From the NCBI RefSeq assembly GCF_000737535.1, contig NZ_CP006269.1, positions 1,178,001 to 1,242,000 on the forward strand: 64,000 nucleotides of DNA, given 5' to 3'. Each line of letters opens with the position of its first letter. The first letter of the stretch is position 1. Below are positions 8,443-19,829 of the stretch, one piece after another. Source of the DNA: Synechococcus sp. KORDI-100. Lineage in GTDB: Bacteria; Cyanobacteriota; Cyanobacteriia; PCC-6307; Cyanobiaceae. The position numbers were made by a program, and so were the translations under genes. The notes under the pieces were generated by a model. The model did not search any database, was not told where the DNA came from, and saw only the letters and a list, made by a program, of their open reading frames with translations.

Positions 8443-8579
8443 GCTGACGAGTCAGAACGGTGGTCTGCCGATCGTATGCAGTGCCCGCATCGCTGTCGCG
8501 GACCAGACGGACCCTGTCACAGCTGCAGGCCGACGGTCATGGTTCAGTCATCGTCAGCCCTTGGCAGCGTCCATAGGCT

Positions 8580-9050
8580 GTGGCCATGACTGTTCTGAAG
8601 CGATCCGGGGTTCGATGGCTGTTCCTCATCCTGGTCTTGTCAGGTCCAGCCCTGGCTGGTCCGAGCGGACAGGTCATGCGTGTGTACAACAACAGGATGG
8701 AAGAGATGTTTATCCGACTCGATGTCAATCGAGACGGTCGTCTCGACGCCGGTGAACTGGACGGTCATCGCGCCCTCAAGCGCCGGTTGAAGCGTCAGAA
8801 GAACCGCAGCTATCTCGTGATCGATGATTTCGGGCCAACCCCGGACGCTCCCAGTGGCCGCCGTTTGAAACGCCGTTTCCGCAAGGCCGACCAAAACAAT
8901 GATCAGAAACTGAGTCGCCGTGAAGCCAGCTCGATTCCCTGGCTGGCCCGTCAGTTCAATGGGTTTGACCGAAACGGTGATGGCAGCATCACGCTGCAGG
9001 AACTCTGGGACAGCCAGCGCTCCTTGGCTCCTCCTCAGCGTCGACCCTGA
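8580..9050 (+). CDS. Exported EF-hand calcium-binding protein
   Basis: 156 residues with an N-terminal signal peptide (hydrophobic W-L-F-L-I-L-V-L-S then A-L-A near residue 26). Three EF-hand loops are visible: D-V-N-R-D-G-R-L-D near 48, D-Q-N-N-D-Q-K-L near 103, and D-R-N-G-D-G-S-I near 130. The second loop has Gln instead of Gly at the turn and may bind weakly. It is divergent from the response regulator gene and probably periplasmic. Confidence 0.8.
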   Translation: MAMTVLKRSGVRWLFLILVLSGPALAGPSGQVMRVYNNRMEEMFIRLDVNRDGRLDAGELDGHRALKRRLKRQKNRSYLVIDDFGPTPDAPSGRRLKRRFRKADQNNDQKLSRREASSIPWLARQFNGFDRNGDGSITLQELWDSQRSLAPPQRRP

Positions 9051-9409
9051 GACGGCCGTCCTGTGAGCATCAGGATCAATCGCAGCAACCGCCAGAGTCC
9101 GCCCAGCATCAGAACCGTGGCCAGGATCACGAGTGCCGCGATCAGAACAACGGCGGCAAGTCCCAGAAATGCCTCCAGCAGTTGCTGCACCCCCCGGATG
9201 AGATCGGCAACCGCTTCGCTCACCAGCAAAACAACGTCGACCTGCTCGGGTAGTCGTTGCAGCCCGATGATGATGCCGCAGCTCCCGGCCAGCATCAGCA
9301 CCACCGCCGACAGCTGCCGGAACACCACACCCGCTGGGACTCTGCGGCGTCTTTGGAAGACCCGTCGCGGCTTCGGAACGGGATGGTTTGGGCGCCTCAT
9401 TGAGGTCAT
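9035..9409 (-). CDS. Membrane protein with basic N-terminus, unknown
   Basis: 124 residues. A strongly basic start (many Arg up to residue 31) precedes three hydrophobic segments. Its ATG overlaps the stop of the upstream gene as ATGA (9406-9409), so it is coupled to it. It overlaps the EF-hand gene tail-to-tail by 16 bases. No family recognised. Confidence 0.6.
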   Translation of the reverse strand: MTSMRRPNHPVPKPRRVFQRRRRVPAGVVFRQLSAVVLMLAGSCGIIIGLQRLPEQVDVVLLVSEAVADLIRGVQQLLEAFLGLAAVVLIAALVILATVLMLGGLWRLLRLILMLTGRPSQGRR

Positions 9410-9651
9410 GGCACAAACTGGTGGCCAGCGCCACGCATCCAGCGTTCAAATTCGATCAGCACCAGCTCATTTGGGCAGTCGATCAGGGTGAGCTGGCCGA
9501 CGGTGCAGTCGCCGTAGCCACTGTGATGCAGGGTCAGGTGATACCCGGAGCCGCTGAGTCCACAGACTTCAGGATCGCTGCGGACGACAACATCGAGTGA
9601 GGCTCCAATCCTGGCAACCCGTCGTCTTAGATCAGACCAGGTGGCCACCAT
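9406..9651 (-). CDS. Hypothetical soluble protein, 81 aa
   Basis: ATG start at 9651. Contains a beta-rich stretch with G-Y-H-L-T-L-H-H-S-G-Y-G-D-C and ends R-W-M-R-G-A-G-H-Q-F-V-P. Its stop codon overlaps the start of the downstream membrane protein gene. Family unknown. Confidence 0.55.
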   Translation of the reverse strand: MVATWSDLRRRVARIGASLDVVVRSDPEVCGLSGSGYHLTLHHSGYGDCTVGQLTLIDCPNELVLIEFERWMRGAGHQFVP

Positions 9652-9747
9652 GAAGCTGAGTTCCGCGTGTGCCCGGAACCTTCATTCTGGTCAACACGTC
9701 TGCAGAGTCAACGCCTGGCTGCTGCTCTTCTCCTGGCTGACGCTCGT

Positions 9748-10395
9748 TCAGTCGTTTTTGCCGTTCGAGTCGCTGCTGCCCGTCGATTCCGATCTGGTTT
9801 CGGTTGAGTCTGCAGCTGATTCAACCGCAGGCTGAGGAGTCTCGATGGTCGGCAAGGGGATCACCATGGCAACCAGTGCACTGACGGCCAGGGCAAGACC
9901 GCCGAGAAGAGGGGCTCCGAAACGTCGCTGCAGGGGAATCCGCTCGACCAGCTCGTGGCGGGCCAGCGGTTGATCGGCTGGTAGCTGCCAGGCCAGTTGA
10001 ACCCGTTGATCAAGCCTGAGCCGATCCAGAACACGCACAAGGTCGCTGAGTTCGGCATCGTCGATTCTCAGTTTCAACGGCTCCACGCCATCGCGGCTGC
10101 TGCGCAGCTCCAGTTGATGACGGTCTCCTTCCGGAGAGATGACGACGAAGCCCTGATCGGTTTCGAAGCGACGGCCGACGCCGGACAGCTGATGACGGGC
10201 GTAGGGCATCACAACCGCCATCAGGGCTTCAAGATGCTCGCGTGTGCCTTCCAGTTCCGGAGCTGCAACGAGCTGAAGCTGCCATCCGGACAGGATGCCG
10301 ATGCTGTCGTTGCCCTGATCGGCTGACAGATCGGGATAACCCTCAACCACCAGGCGGGCTGCAGTCTGTTCGTATCGGTAGGAGTTCTTCAACAT
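9748..10395 (-). CDS. DUF4335-type cyanobacterial protein
   Basis: 215 residues. The soluble N-terminal domain (about 1-165) starts with a run like Y-R-Y-E-Q-T-A-A-R-L-V-V-E-G and is followed by one membrane helix (about 169-185) and a low-complexity Ser/Glu/Asp tail. This fits DUF4335, a cyanobacterial family of unknown role. It directly follows the DUF3038 gene (10 bases apart), the typical pairing. Confidence 0.7.
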   Translation of the reverse strand: MLKNSYRYEQTAARLVVEGYPDLSADQGNDSIGILSGWQLQLVAAPELEGTREHLEALMAVVMPYARHQLSGVGRRFETDQGFVVISPEGDRHQLELRSSRDGVEPLKLRIDDAELSDLVRVLDRLRLDQRVQLAWQLPADQPLARHELVERIPLQRRFGAPLLGGLALAVSALVAMVIPLPTIETPQPAVESAADSTETRSESTGSSDSNGKND

Positions 10396-10405
10396 GGTCT
10401 CGGGT

Positions 10406-10942
10406 TCAGGGTGTCGGATCCAGCAGGGTTGCCCGTAGACGATCGATCCCCCCAGGCCCAGCGACCAGGGCCAGGGTGTTGACCATCTGCCGCTGGAGAG
10501 CCCCGCTCTGCAGTGGATCCAGCAAGCGAACCACAGCCCCTCGGCGAGGGTTCATCCGTTCCTCGATCAGATCCCTCAGACGTTCATCCAGCAGGGCCCA
10601 ACGCTGTTGTGTGAGCTGTTCCGGTTCCCGTGCCGAGAGCAGCTGATGCAGCATCGGGTAAAGCCTTTCTGCCATAGCACAGACCAGACAGATCAACGAC
10701 TCAGCGTCGATTGGATCCATCGGTTCCCGGCGGGTAGAGCGTCTCAGAGGGTTGTGACAACGCCGCTTCCACAATTCAACGCGGTTCGGGAATCGTTCCT
10801 TCAACCCCATCTGCTGGCTGGTCCAGAGCATGGCCTCCCCGCCATTGAGATCAAGGGCTTCGATGGTCAGCAGGAGCAGGTCGAGGCGCTCAACCCCCCG
10901 GCGGCTGAGCCGGGAGCCGCTTTGCGATGGAGCTTCAGTCAT
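10406..10942 (-). CDS. DUF3038-type cyanobacterial protein
   Basis: 178 residues, mostly helical and soluble. Blocks such as [16 protein letters not shown] and [10 protein letters not shown] are typical of DUF3038. It forms an operon with the DUF4335 gene and starts back-to-back with apt. Function unknown. Confidence 0.75.
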   Translation of the reverse strand: MTEAPSQSGSRLSRRGVERLDLLLLTIEALDLNGGEAMLWTSQQMGLKERFPNRVELWKRRCHNPLRRSTRREPMDPIDAESLICLVCAMAERLYPMLHQLLSAREPEQLTQQRWALLDERLRDLIEERMNPRRGAVVRLLDPLQSGALQRQMVNTLALVAGPGGIDRLRATLLDPTP

Positions 10943-10952
10943 GGCTGCGATG

Positions 10953-11504
10953 ATGCCAGGGGTCGTGCATCTGCGTCATCAAGCTTTGGACCTCGAGTCT
11001 CATATCCGAGCGATTCCTGATTTTCCCAAGCCGGGAATCCTGTTCCGTGACATTTCACCCCTGCTCAAGTCTCCGGACGCGTTTGCCGAGGCCCTGCGTC
11101 GACTCGGGGCGATCTGCACTGACCTGCAGCCGGATCTGATCGTGGGAATTGAGGCGCGAGGCTTTCTGGTCGGAGCTGCTCTTGCCCAGGCGCAAGGTCT
11201 GGGATTCGTACCCGTGCGAAAACCCGGCAAACTTCCAGGCGACGTGATCGGAATCGATTACGCCCTTGAGTACGGATCGGATCGCCTCGAAATCCAGAAC
11301 GACGCATTGGCTGAGCAACCCTCGGTTCTGATCGTTGACGACCTCCTCGCCACTGGTGGCACCGCAGCAGCGACAGGTGAACTGGTGAAGCGTGCTGGAG
11401 GACGGCTGGCTGGATTTTCTTTTCTGATCGAATTGACTGGTCTGCAGGGGCGCAAGGCGCTTCCCGCCGATGTGCCCTGTCAGGCGCTGTTTGGCTATTC
11501 CTGA
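10953..11504 (+). CDS. apt: Adenine phosphoribosyltransferase
   Basis: Salvages adenine to AMP using PRPP. About 183 residues from ATG 10953; ATG 10941 and 10950 or GTG 10965 are alternatives, and an upstream extension to 10830 is a shadow of the opposite gene. Family blocks: [14 protein letters not shown] near the N-terminus, G-I-E-A-R-G-F near residue 65, K-P-G-K-L-P-G, and the PRPP loop [13 protein letters not shown] near 125-137. Confidence 0.9.
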   Translation: MPGVVHLRHQALDLESHIRAIPDFPKPGILFRDISPLLKSPDAFAEALRRLGAICTDLQPDLIVGIEARGFLVGAALAQAQGLGFVPVRKPGKLPGDVIGIDYALEYGSDRLEIQNDALAEQPSVLIVDDLLATGGTAAATGELVKRAGGRLAGFSFLIELTGLQGRKALPADVPCQALFGYS

Positions 11505-11707
11505 GTGTTTTGCCAGTCGAGGACCTGTTGGAGTTGCTCAAGGCTGAGCAGTCCGAAACTCCAGAGCACGATCGGTAGAGGTGCCTGTTCGAGTTCAGCC
11601 TGTCGCATCCCCAGATTCAGGGCATTCGTGCTCAGGCCGAGACGTCGCTGCAGAAACTGCTGCAGCGCCTCCGAGGGCATGGGCTGGGGATGACTGCAAA
11701 CGACCAT
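11495..11707 (-). CDS. DUF2949-type small protein
   Basis: 70 residues. The pattern [12 protein letters not shown] then [17 protein letters not shown] matches a small cyanobacterial family (DUF2949) of unknown function. Overlaps the 3' end of apt by 10 bases, tail-to-tail. Confidence 0.65.
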   Translation of the reverse strand: MVVCSHPQPMPSEALQQFLQRRLGLSTNALNLGMRQAELEQAPLPIVLWSFGLLSLEQLQQVLDWQNTQE

Positions 11708-11728
11708 CGATCCCGGCTGTGGTCATGA

Positions 11729-12877
11729 TCAGTTTGGCAACGGACTGAGAATCCGCAGTGGCCCGTTGGTCATTGCCCGAAGGCTCAGCCGCCTGAACAG
11801 CGCCAGTTTCTCCAGCAGCAGCAGGGCTGCGCTACGAAGTGGCAACAACGTCGGTTGGCGGTTTGAGAACAGCCTCACCAGCAGATCCGTTGCCAGGCTG
11901 ACGAGAACGACATCAACCAGACGCCGGCTGGCATAACGACGGGCCTTGCTCCGGGCGGACTCCGATTGTCTCGCCAGCGCTGCAAGCGTTTCAACGTCTC
12001 GCCAACAGAGGTTGAGCCCCTGTCCACCGACCGGGTGGCAGCGGTGAGCAGCTTCTCCTAGCAACACACCCCGTCCCGATGACAGGCGGCGAGCCAGCAT
12101 GAGTTGCTGCGGAAAGGCTGCGGGTTGATCAAGCAGCAGGTCTGGTTCGATGCCATCCGGCAACACCCCTGCGAGCTGGTCCAGAAAGGCAGCATTTGAC
12201 AAAGCGGCACGCTGCTGACAAAGCTCCATGGGTGCGCTCCAAACCACCTGAAAACAGCCATTCGAGAGTGGCAGGACGGCAAGTGGTCCCTCCGGACGAA
12301 ACAGCTCATAGGCCTTCCCTGAGGCGACACCGCGAAGTGCGACCTTGGCGGTGAGGCAGCCTTGCCGGTATCGGTGCAGCCATGTCCTGATCCCCCAGGC
12401 CTGTCGTGCCGGGGATGCAGGACCATCTGCAGCGATGACAAGGGCATTGTCATCAGGGCCTGGGGGCGGCGAACCCAGATGGAGCTGAACCTTGCGCTCA
12501 GAGCGCAGGCGGTGGAGCAAGACCTCCATCAGCGGGCGGTGGTCAAGGATCCAGCCGATGGCACCGTGGGCCCGAGAGGACGGATCAAGATCCTGAAGAG
12601 AGAACAGAACACGACGCTCGACGGCTGCGTCACTGAGATCGAGCTCCCGAAACGGAACAAGGGCAGGGAGAAGTTCAGTCCAGACGTTGAGCTTCTCGAG
12701 CAACCGCCTACTCGAATGGGTGATGGCATAGGCCCGGCTCCGAGCTTTCAGCTCTGCATCAGATTTGGGATCTGCAAGATCAACAGAGTGCCCAAGCTGG
12801 GAGAGCGCCAGCGCCATCAAGGCTCCGCTGGGGCCGGCACCAAGAATGTGAAAACTGGATGGAATGCTGGAGGCCAT
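11729..12877 (-). CDS. UbiH/Coq6-like FAD monooxygenase
   Basis: 382 residues. The N-terminal dinucleotide fold has G-A-G-P-S-G near residues 13-18, and the second FAD motif G-E-A-A-H-R-C-H-P-V-G-G-Q-G-L-N-L near 275-290 contains the expected GD-like sequence with Glu in place of Asp (G-E-A-A-H). Members hydroxylate aromatic rings such as quinone precursors. In a cyanobacterium the substrate is uncertain; a prenylquinone or another aromatic compound is possible. Confidence 0.8.
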   Translation of the reverse strand: MASSIPSSFHILGAGPSGALMALALSQLGHSVDLADPKSDAELKARSRAYAITHSSRRLLEKLNVWTELLPALVPFRELDLSDAAVERRVLFSLQDLDPSSRAHGAIGWILDHRPLMEVLLHRLRSERKVQLHLGSPPPGPDDNALVIAADGPASPARQAWGIRTWLHRYRQGCLTAKVALRGVASGKAYELFRPEGPLAVLPLSNGCFQVVWSAPMELCQQRAALSNAAFLDQLAGVLPDGIEPDLLLDQPAAFPQQLMLARRLSSGRGVLLGEAAHRCHPVGGQGLNLCWRDVETLAALARQSESARSKARRYASRRLVDVVLVSLATDLLVRLFSNRQPTLLPLRSAALLLLEKLALFRRLSLRAMTNGPLRILSPLPN

Positions 12878-12915
12878 GCACGGAGTGTGACGGACCTCCA
12901 GCCCTGAGTGCGATG

Positions 12916-13201
<286 letters not shown>

Positions 13202-13227
13202 AGGATTAAGAAATGTGTCCTGAGTGG

Positions 13228-13878
13228 TCAGCGTCGGGCCAGGCGCAGCTGGCAGAGCTCTTCAAAGGCTGGACGCAACAGGTACGGATAGTCGCCAACC
13301 CAGATCCGCAATCCCGGTAACCAGGCATCACTGAGAGCTCCAATCCTGGAGAAATCCTTGCGCTCGCTGAGCACCAGGCAACGGATGACGCTGCCTTCCC
13401 GAATCACCTGATGGCGCTTTTCCATCGGGAATGCCAAGCGACCCAGGTAGCCATCCTCATCCACCAGCTCCAGCAGCATCCAGGTGCGACGGTTCTCCAC
13501 AAGCTCCAGCTCGCCACGCTGGTTGGCTTGCTCCCGGCTTCCCTCAACACGCTCACGTGTGCTCACGTCAGCGACTTCTCCTTCAAACAGCGCAGCCGAT
13601 GGGTAGCGGCGCAGACCGGTGTTGCGCTGACTGGCCTGCAGGATCGGTCCCCAGAGCACATAAAGCAGAAACACCACGCCTGTCACAAGCCAGAACGGAC
13701 CCCAGCGACTGGTCATCTGGCTCTGACTGATCAGCAGCGTGATCACGCCACCGATCGCTGCAATCATCACGCGCTGAAGAATGTCCCGCGGGGAGCCCAG
13801 GGACACCCGGAACTGATTGCCGGTGGCCACGGCAGGAATCAGCCGTTGCAGTTCTCCTGGTCGCAGGGGGATAAGCAC
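13228..13878 (-). CDS. Conserved cyanobacterial membrane-anchored protein
   Basis: 216 residues from GTG 13878. Two adjacent membrane helices (about 35-75, with V-I-T-L-L-I-S and F-W-L-V-T-G-V-V-F-L-L-Y) are followed by a soluble domain of about 135 residues. Homologues are sometimes labelled phosphate ABC transporter permease, but I see no permease signature here. Function unknown. Confidence 0.65.
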   Translation of the reverse strand: MLIPLRPGELQRLIPAVATGNQFRVSLGSPRDILQRVMIAAIGGVITLLISQSQMTSRWGPFWLVTGVVFLLYVLWGPILQASQRNTGLRRYPSAALFEGEVADVSTRERVEGSREQANQRGELELVENRRTWMLLELVDEDGYLGRLAFPMEKRHQVIREGSVIRCLVLSERKDFSRIGALSDAWLPGLRIWVGDYPYLLRPAFEELCQLRLARR

Positions 13879-13889
13879 AGAAACAACCC

Positions 13890-14723
13890 TCAGATCAGTC
13901 GCTCAAGGCCGTAAACCAGGGCTGAAAGAGAGCGCACCTTTCGAACCGTGAGCAGGACCCCGGGCATGTAGGCGGAGCGATCGATCGTGTCGTGTCGGAG
14001 GGTGTAGCTCTCTCCCGGTGCCCCGAACATCACTTCCTGGTGCGCCACCAAACCCGGCAGCCGAATCGAGTGAAGGCGCAGACCGCTCTCTCTGAGTCCG
14101 CCCCGGCAGCCAGGCAGGGACTCATGCTCTTCCAACTCGGGAGGATTGAAGCCTTTGCCCAGCTCCTCCATCAGTTCAGCCGTCTTGATGCAGGTGCCGC
14201 TGGGGGCATCCGCTTTGCGGTTGTGGTGAAGCTCCGTCAGTTCGGCATGGTCATAGAACCGTGCTGCCGCCGCTGCAGCCTGCTGGAGCAACACCATCCC
14301 GACGGAGAAATTGGGAATGACAGCGCCGCCAATCGAAGCCTTGGCCGAAAATTCCTGCAGGTCGTTGATCTGGGCCGGTGTGAGGCCCGTGGTTCCGATC
14401 ACCGGATGGATGCCATAGGCGATGGCCGCCCGGGTGTGGTCATAGACCACCGAAGGGTGGGTGAAATCCACCAGGACCGCCCCGCCATCGTTGTCCCGCA
14501 CAGACTGGCTGACGGCGCAGAGACAGCCTTCAAAGTCTGCGGTGACGGCGATCTCAAGCTCACCTAAACCCAGCTCCAGGCCCACATCAGACCCTTCTTT
14601 GCCGGGGGTGTTGTCGATCGCTCCCGCCAGGGTGCAGTCGTCGGCACCGATCACCGCCTTTATCACTTCAGCACCCATTCGGCCGAGGGCACCAGCCACG
14701 ACGACAGGAACGGAAGAGCTCAT
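13890..14723 (-). CDS. dapB: 4-hydroxy-tetrahydrodipicolinate reductase
   Basis: Second step of the diaminopimelate/lysine branch. 277 residues. The NAD(P)-binding start [11 protein letters not shown] is near residues 6-16, G-T-T-G-L near 110, I-P-N-F-S-V-G near 138, the catalytic [14 protein letters not shown] block near 165-178, and H-D-T-I-D-R near the C-terminus. Length is normal. Divergent from chlH. Confidence 0.95.
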   Translation of the reverse strand: MSSSVPVVVAGALGRMGAEVIKAVIGADDCTLAGAIDNTPGKEGSDVGLELGLGELEIAVTADFEGCLCAVSQSVRDNDGGAVLVDFTHPSVVYDHTRAAIAYGIHPVIGTTGLTPAQINDLQEFSAKASIGGAVIPNFSVGMVLLQQAAAAAARFYDHAELTELHHNRKADAPSGTCIKTAELMEELGKGFNPPELEEHESLPGCRGGLRESGLRLHSIRLPGLVAHQEVMFGAPGESYTLRHDTIDRSAYMPGVLLTVRKVRSLSALVYGLERLI

Positions 14724-14839
14724 TGAAGTGCCGCGAACGCCCCAAAGCCTATGGGGCTGTTCGTGTAACGCCCGTATGGAAATCGTCGCCAGGGTCCTGA
14801 CCTGACCGTATGGTTCTTCACATTGCTCAAAACGCGCCG

Positions 14840-17800
14840 ATGTTCACGCAGGTCCGCTCCGCCGATCGCCGAGTTGCTCCTGCTGAGGGTCAAAACCATC
14901 GTTCCGTGATGAAAGCGGTTTACGTGGTTCTTGAGCCGCAGTACCAAAACGCGTTGACCCAGGCGGCTACCGCTCTCAACGCTGCCGGTGGCGATCTCGG
15001 GATCGAGCTGAGCGGGTACTTGATCGAGGAACTTCGCGACGACAGCAATTACGCCGATTTCTGCGCGGATGTCGCTCAGGCTGATGTCTTCGTTGCTTCG
15101 TTGATCTTCATCGAAGATCTGGCTCAGAAGGTCGTGGATGCCGTTGCGCCGCATCGCGATCAGCTCAAAGCCGCCGTGGTCTTCCCGTCCATGCCGGAGG
15201 TGATGCGCCTCAACAAGCTCGGCAGTTTTTCGATGGCCCAGTTGGGTCAGAGCAAGAGCGCGATCGCCGGCTTCATGAAGAAGCGAAAGGAGGCGGGTGG
15301 GGCTGGCTTCCAGGACGCCATGCTCAAGCTCCTGAACACGCTGCCGACGGTTCTCAAGTATCTGCCCGTGGAGAAGGCGCAGGATGCTCGCAGCTTCATG
15401 CTCAGCTTCCAGTACTGGCTGGGAGGCACGCCGGATAACCTCCGCAACTTCCTGCTGATGCTGGCGGACAAATACGTCTTCCCAGCTGCCGAGGGTTCAG
15501 CGCGCCCGGCACTGGATGTGGCGGATCCTGAGGTGTTTCCGGATCTCGGGATCTGGCACCCCCTGGCTCCATCGATGTTCGAGGACCTCAAGGAGTACCT
15601 GAACTGGACCGCCAGTCGACACGATTTGAGCGAGAAGGCTCTCAGCGGCCCTGTCATCGGGCTGGTGCTGCAGCGCAGCCACATCGTGACCGGCGATGAC
15701 GCCCACTACGTGGCAACGATTCAGGAACTGGAGTTCCGCGGTGCGCGGGTGATTCCCGTTTTCTGTGGCGGCCTGGATTTCTCCAAGCCGGTGAATGCAT
15801 TTTTCTACGACCCCATCAATCCCGAGCAGCCCCTGGTCGATGGAATTGTTTCCCTCACCGGGTTTGCCCTGGTGGGAGGACCCGCTCGCCAGGATCACCC
15901 CAAGGCGATTGAGTCCCTCAAGAAACTCAACCGCCCCTACATGGTGGCGCTGCCCCTGGTGTTTCAGACCACCCAGGAATGGGAGGACAGCGACCTGGGT
16001 CTGCATCCCGTCCAGGTGGCCCTGCAGATTGCCATTCCCGAGCTGGATGGGGCGATCGAGCCGATCGTTCTTTCCGGACGCGACGATGCCACTGGAAAAG
16101 CTCACACCCTGCAGGACCGGGTGGATGCGATCGCTGAACGTGCCATCCGCTGGTCGTCGCTGCGAATCAAGCCCCGCGCGGAGAAAAAGCTGGCGATCAC
16201 GGTGTTCAGCTTTCCGCCGGACAAAGGCAATGTCGGAACGGCTGCCTATCTCGATGTCTTCGGCTCCATCCATCGAGTGATGGAGGAGATGAAGGCCAAG
16301 GGTTACGACATCAGGGATCTGCCCAGCACGCCAAAGGCTCTGATGGATGCGGTGATCAATGATCCCGAAGCACTTCAGGGTGCCCCGGAACTCTCAATCG
16401 CCCATCGCATGAGCGTTGAAGAATATGAGCGTCTGACCCCTTATTCCGTACGACTCGAGGAGAACTGGGGCAAGCCTCCGGGCAACCTTAATAGCGATGG
16501 TCAGAATCTTCTCGTCTTTGGCCGTCACTTCGGCAACCTGTTTGTTGGTGTTCAGCCCACCTTCGGCTACGAAGGTGATCCGATGCGTCTGCTGTACTCC
16601 CGCAGCGCCAGTCCCCATCATGGTTTTGCGGCCTATTACACCTACCTCGAGAAGATCTGGGGTGCCGATGCGGTGCTCCACTTCGGCACCCATGGCTCGT
16701 TGGAATTCATGCCTGGCAAGCAGATGGGCATGAGCGAGACCTGCTACCCCGACAGCCTGATTGGTGGTCTTCCCAACCTCTACTACTACGCCGCCAATAA
16801 CCCTTCCGAAGCCACCATCGCCAAACGTCGTGGCTACGCCTCCACCATCAGCTACCTCACCCCACCAGCAGAAAATTCCGGTCTCTACAAGGGTCTGAAG
16901 GAACTCGGTGAGTTGGTGGGCTCCTACCAGCAGCTACGCGAAGGCGGCAGGGGCGTGCAGATCGTCAACTCGATTGTGGAAACCGCGCGACAGTGCAATC
17001 TCGACAAAGACGTGAATCTGCCGGAGCAGGACGCCGCAGGCATGGACCTTGACGGTCGTGATGCCCTCGTTGGCGCGGTGTACCGCCAGTTGATGGAGAT
17101 CGAAAGCCGTCTTCTCCCCTGCGGTCTTCACACGATCGGCAAGCCGCCGACGGCTGAAGAAGCCATCGCCACCCTTGTGAGCATCGCCGCTCTCGAAAGA
17201 GACGAGGATGGATTGCGCTCCCTTCCTGGACTGTTGGCCGAGGCGATGGGTCGCACCATCGACGATGTTTACCAGGGCAACGACTCAGGTGTTCTTGCCG
17301 ATGTGGAGCTGAATCGCACCATCACAGAGACATCCCGTGCAGCCATCGGAGCCATGGTGCGCTCTTTGACGGGACGCGACGGAAGAGTCACTCTCCGCAA
17401 CAGTTTTGGCTGGCTCTACGACCTGCTGAGCCGCTTCGGCCTGCAGCTGCCTTCCCCTTGGTTGCGCGCCTGCTGCTCTGCAGGCTTTACCCAGATCGAC
17501 TCCGTTGAGCTCGATAAATTGTTCGTCTATCTGCGCTTCTGTCTCGAGCAGGTCTGCGCAGACATGGAGATGGAGAGCCTGTTGAGAGCTCTCGATGGTG
17601 AATACGTGCTGCCGGGCCCGGGTGGCGATCCGATTCGCAATCCCGGCGTCTTACCCAGCGGAAAGAACATACATGCCCTTGACCCGCAGGCGATTCCGAC
17701 CCGCGCTGCCGTGGCCGCGGCCAAGGGCGTGGTGGACAAACTGATCGAACGTCAGCGTGAGGAACAGGGCACCTGGCCTGAAACCATCGCCTGCGTTCTC

Positions 17801-18850
17801 TGGGGTACCGACAACATCAAAACCTACGGTGAATCCCTGGCGCAGATTCTCTGGTTTGTGGGTGTGAAACCCATGCCGGATTCCGTCGGCCGCGTGAACA
17901 AGCTCGAGCTGATTCCTCTTGAGGAGCTTGGGCGTCCCCGGATCGATGTGGTGGTGAACTGTTCGGGAGTCTTCCGTGATCTGTTCATCAATCAGATGGC
18001 ACTGATTGACCAGGCTGTGAAGATGGCGGCCGAGGCCGAAGAGCCACTCGAGGAGAACTTCGTGCGCCGACATGCGCTCGAACAGGCAGCAAAAGAGGGC
18101 ACCAATCTGCGGGACGCCGCCTGCCGGGTGTTTTCCAATGCCAGCGGCAGCTACAGCTCAAATGTGAATCTTGCGGTGGAAAACAGCAGTTGGGAGGAGG
18201 AAGGAGAACTTCAGGAGATGTATCTCTCACGGAAGACCTTCGCCTTCAATGCTGACAATCCCGGCGAGATGAATCAAAAGCGGGAGGTGTTCGAAAATGT
18301 CATGAAAACGGCAGATGTCACCTTCCAGAATCTCGATTCCGCCGAGATTTCACTTACGGATGTCAGTCATTACTTCGACTCCGATCCCACTAAGTTGATC
18401 AAGGGTCTTCGTGATGACGGCAAGGAACCCACCAGCTTCATTGCGGACACCACAACGGCCAATGCCCAGGTTCGCTCTCTGAGTGAAACCATTCGCCTCG
18501 ATTCCCGCACCAAGCTGTTGAATCCCAAGTGGTACGAAGGCATGCTGGATTCCGGCTATGAGGGTGTGAGAGAGGTTGCCAAACGCCTCAACTTCACCCT
18601 CGGTTGGAGCGCCACCAGTGGTGCCGTCGACAACTTCGTCTATGAGGAGGCGAACGAGACGTTCATCAACGACCCTGAGATGCGCAAGCGTCTGATGGAT
18701 CTCAACCCCCACAGCTTCCGGCGCATCGTCGGCACGCTTCTTGAGGTCAACGGACGGGGTTATTGGGAAACGTCAGACGACAACATCCAGCAACTCCAGG
18801 AGCTCTATCAGGAGGTGGAAGATCGCATTGAGGGGGTCACCACCGGCTGA
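14840..18850 (+). CDS. chlH: Magnesium chelatase subunit H
   Basis: Porphyrin-binding catalytic subunit that inserts Mg2+ into protoporphyrin IX at the first committed step of chlorophyll synthesis. About 1336 residues from ATG 14840; M-F-T-Q-V is typical for cyanobacterial ChlH, so the earlier in-frame start at 14810 is not preferred. The conserved [17 protein letters not shown] block is near residue 615, and the C-terminus has Y-E-G-V-R-E and G-W-S-A-T-S-G. ChlI and ChlD are not in this window. Confidence 0.97.
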   Translation: MFTQVRSADRRVAPAEGQNHRSVMKAVYVVLEPQYQNALTQAATALNAAGGDLGIELSGYLIEELRDDSNYADFCADVAQADVFVASLIFIEDLAQKVVDAVAPHRDQLKAAVVFPSMPEVMRLNKLGSFSMAQLGQSKSAIAGFMKKRKEAGGAGFQDAMLKLLNTLPTVLKYLPVEKAQDARSFMLSFQYWLGGTPDNLRNFLLMLADKYVFPAAEGSARPALDVADPEVFPDLGIWHPLAPSMFEDLKEYLNWTASRHDLSEKALSGPVIGLVLQRSHIVTGDDAHYVATIQELEFRGARVIPVFCGGLDFSKPVNAFFYDPINPEQPLVDGIVSLTGFALVGGPARQDHPKAIESLKKLNRPYMVALPLVFQTTQEWEDSDLGLHPVQVALQIAIPELDGAIEPIVLSGRDDATGKAHTLQDRVDAIAERAIRWSSLRIKPRAEKKLAITVFSFPPDKGNVGTAAYLDVFGSIHRVMEEMKAKGYDIRDLPSTPKALMDAVINDPEALQGAPELSIAHRMSVEEYERLTPYSVRLEENWGKPPGNLNSDGQNLLVFGRHFGNLFVGVQPTFGYEGDPMRLLYSRSASPHHGFAAYYTYLEKIWGADAVLHFGTHGSLEFMPGKQMGMSETCYPDSLIGGLPNLYYYAANNPSEATIAKRRGYASTISYLTPPAENSGLYKGLKELGELVGSYQQLREGGRGVQIVNSIVETARQCNLDKDVNLPEQDAAGMDLDGRDALVGAVYRQLMEIESRLLPCGLHTIGKPPTAEEAIATLVSIAALERDEDGLRSLPGLLAEAMGRTIDDVYQGNDSGVLADVELNRTITETSRAAIGAMVRSLTGRDGRVTLRNSFGWLYDLLSRFGLQLPSPWLRACCSAGFTQIDSVELDKLFVYLRFCLEQVCADMEMESLLRALDGEYVLPGPGGDPIRNPGVLPSGKNIHALDPQAIPTRAAVAAAKGVVDKLIERQREEQGTWPETIACVLWGTDNIKTYGESLAQILWFVGVKPMPDSVGRVNKLELIPLEELGRPRIDVVVNCSGVFRDLFINQMALIDQAVKMAAEAEEPLEENFVRRHALEQAAKEGTNLRDAACRVFSNASGSYSSNVNLAVENSSWEEEGELQEMYLSRKTFAFNADNPGEMNQKREVFENVMKTADVTFQNLDSAEISLTDVSHYFDSDPTKLIKGLRDDGKEPTSFIADTTTANAQVRSLSETIRLDSRTKLLNPKWYEGMLDSGYEGVREVAKRLNFTLGWSATSGAVDNFVYEEANETFINDPEMRKRLMDLNPHSFRRIVGTLLEVNGRGYWETSDDNIQQLQELYQEVEDRIEGVTTG

Positions 18851-18854
18851 TGGG

Positions 18855-19829
18855 TCAGAACCGGCCGTCCAGGGCGTGATCGCTGATCGTTCGGTCTTTG
18901 AAATTCACCCCGGCCCATTGCTGGTACTCGTCCAGACTTCGTTCTGCACCAAGCCAGTAGTGATGCAGATCGTCCACGTCTTCCATGGAGGGATTGAGTC
19001 GATCCAGGGGTGACTGATCAATGCTGCCGAGCAGAGCATGCACCCGCACGAGGGACCGACGGTTCAGCTTGAACCAGCCGTCGTTGTCTGCCCAGTGTTG
19101 CGCTGATCGATCACCGTCTCCACTGTTTGATTTGTAGAGGTGAAACAGGAGAAGGCGATGGGGACAGTAGATGTTGAAGCCGTGGGTCCAGAGCCGCGCC
19201 GACAGTGAAATCTCTTCACCGTAGAAATAAAGTTTGGGGTCGTAGGGCACCAGGTTGACGATTCCCCCAGGCCCAAACAAAAAGCCTCCAGCCACAAAGG
19301 CATTGGGGATGGGTTGTTCAGGTTGCTGTTGAGGCAGGCGGTAACGGCTGATGCCCTGAAATTTGAGGATGCCGTAGTCATCAAACTGTTGGGCAGCCAT
19401 CACCGGAAGGCTCTCGCAGTGCAGCGTGCACGGTGGTTGGAACCCGTTCGGGTACACGCTGAGCACGGCCATCGGGTCCTGGCATTCCCTCCAGGTTTGG
19501 ATCAACAGCTCGTCCCAGTTGCGAACCGCGCGCATATGACTGTCGATCTGGAGCAGAAAGGTTTCATTCGCGAAGAACTGCTGAGCCTGGTGTCGGGCCC
19601 AGCAGGCCCCCTGGCTCTCCTGGGCCGCGAAGCGGACCATTGAAAGCTGCTGATGATCGGGGAAGGCCGACGGATCCCAGTGCGGGGGATCCGTGTCGTC
19701 CAGTTGCAGGCAAAGGCCGATATTCAGCCGATCGGGATCCTTCGCCATCGTGAGCAGATTCTCGAGCGTTGCCGGTAGATCCGGATCGCGATAGGCCGCG
19801 ATCTGAATGAAGATCGACGGCCTCACCAC
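18855..19829 (-). CDS. GlcNAc-transferase-type glycosyltransferase
   Basis: About 324 residues from GTG 19829, overlapping the folP stop codon by a few bases. Starts S-I-F-I-Q-I-A-A-Y-R-D-P-D-L, with Q-I-D-S-H-M-R near residue 100 as the DxD-like metal site and G-E-E-I-S-L-S-A-R-L-W-T-H-G later. These match the family containing Skp1 GlcNAc-transferase. The acceptor is unknown; cell-surface glycan is plausible. Frames extending to 19910 run into folP and are not preferred. Confidence 0.75.
   Translation of the reverse strand: MVRPSIFIQIAAYRDPDLPATLENLLTMAKDPDRLNIGLCLQLDDTDPPHWDPSAFPDHQQLSMVRFAAQESQGACWARHQAQQFFANETFLLQIDSHMRAVRNWDELLIQTWRECQDPMAVLSVYPNGFQPPCTLHCESLPVMAAQQFDDYGILKFQGISRYRLPQQQPEQPIPNAFVAGGFLFGPGGIVNLVPYDPKLYFYGEEISLSARLWTHGFNIYCPHRLLLFHLYKSNSGDGDRSAQHWADNDGWFKLNRRSLVRVHALLGSIDQSPLDRLNPSMEDVDDLHHYWLGAERSLDEYQQWAGVNFKDRTISDHALDGRF

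Noticed and set aside
15497-16273. Minus-strand frames within chlH
   Set aside because: Shadows of a highly conserved gene; no independent motif.
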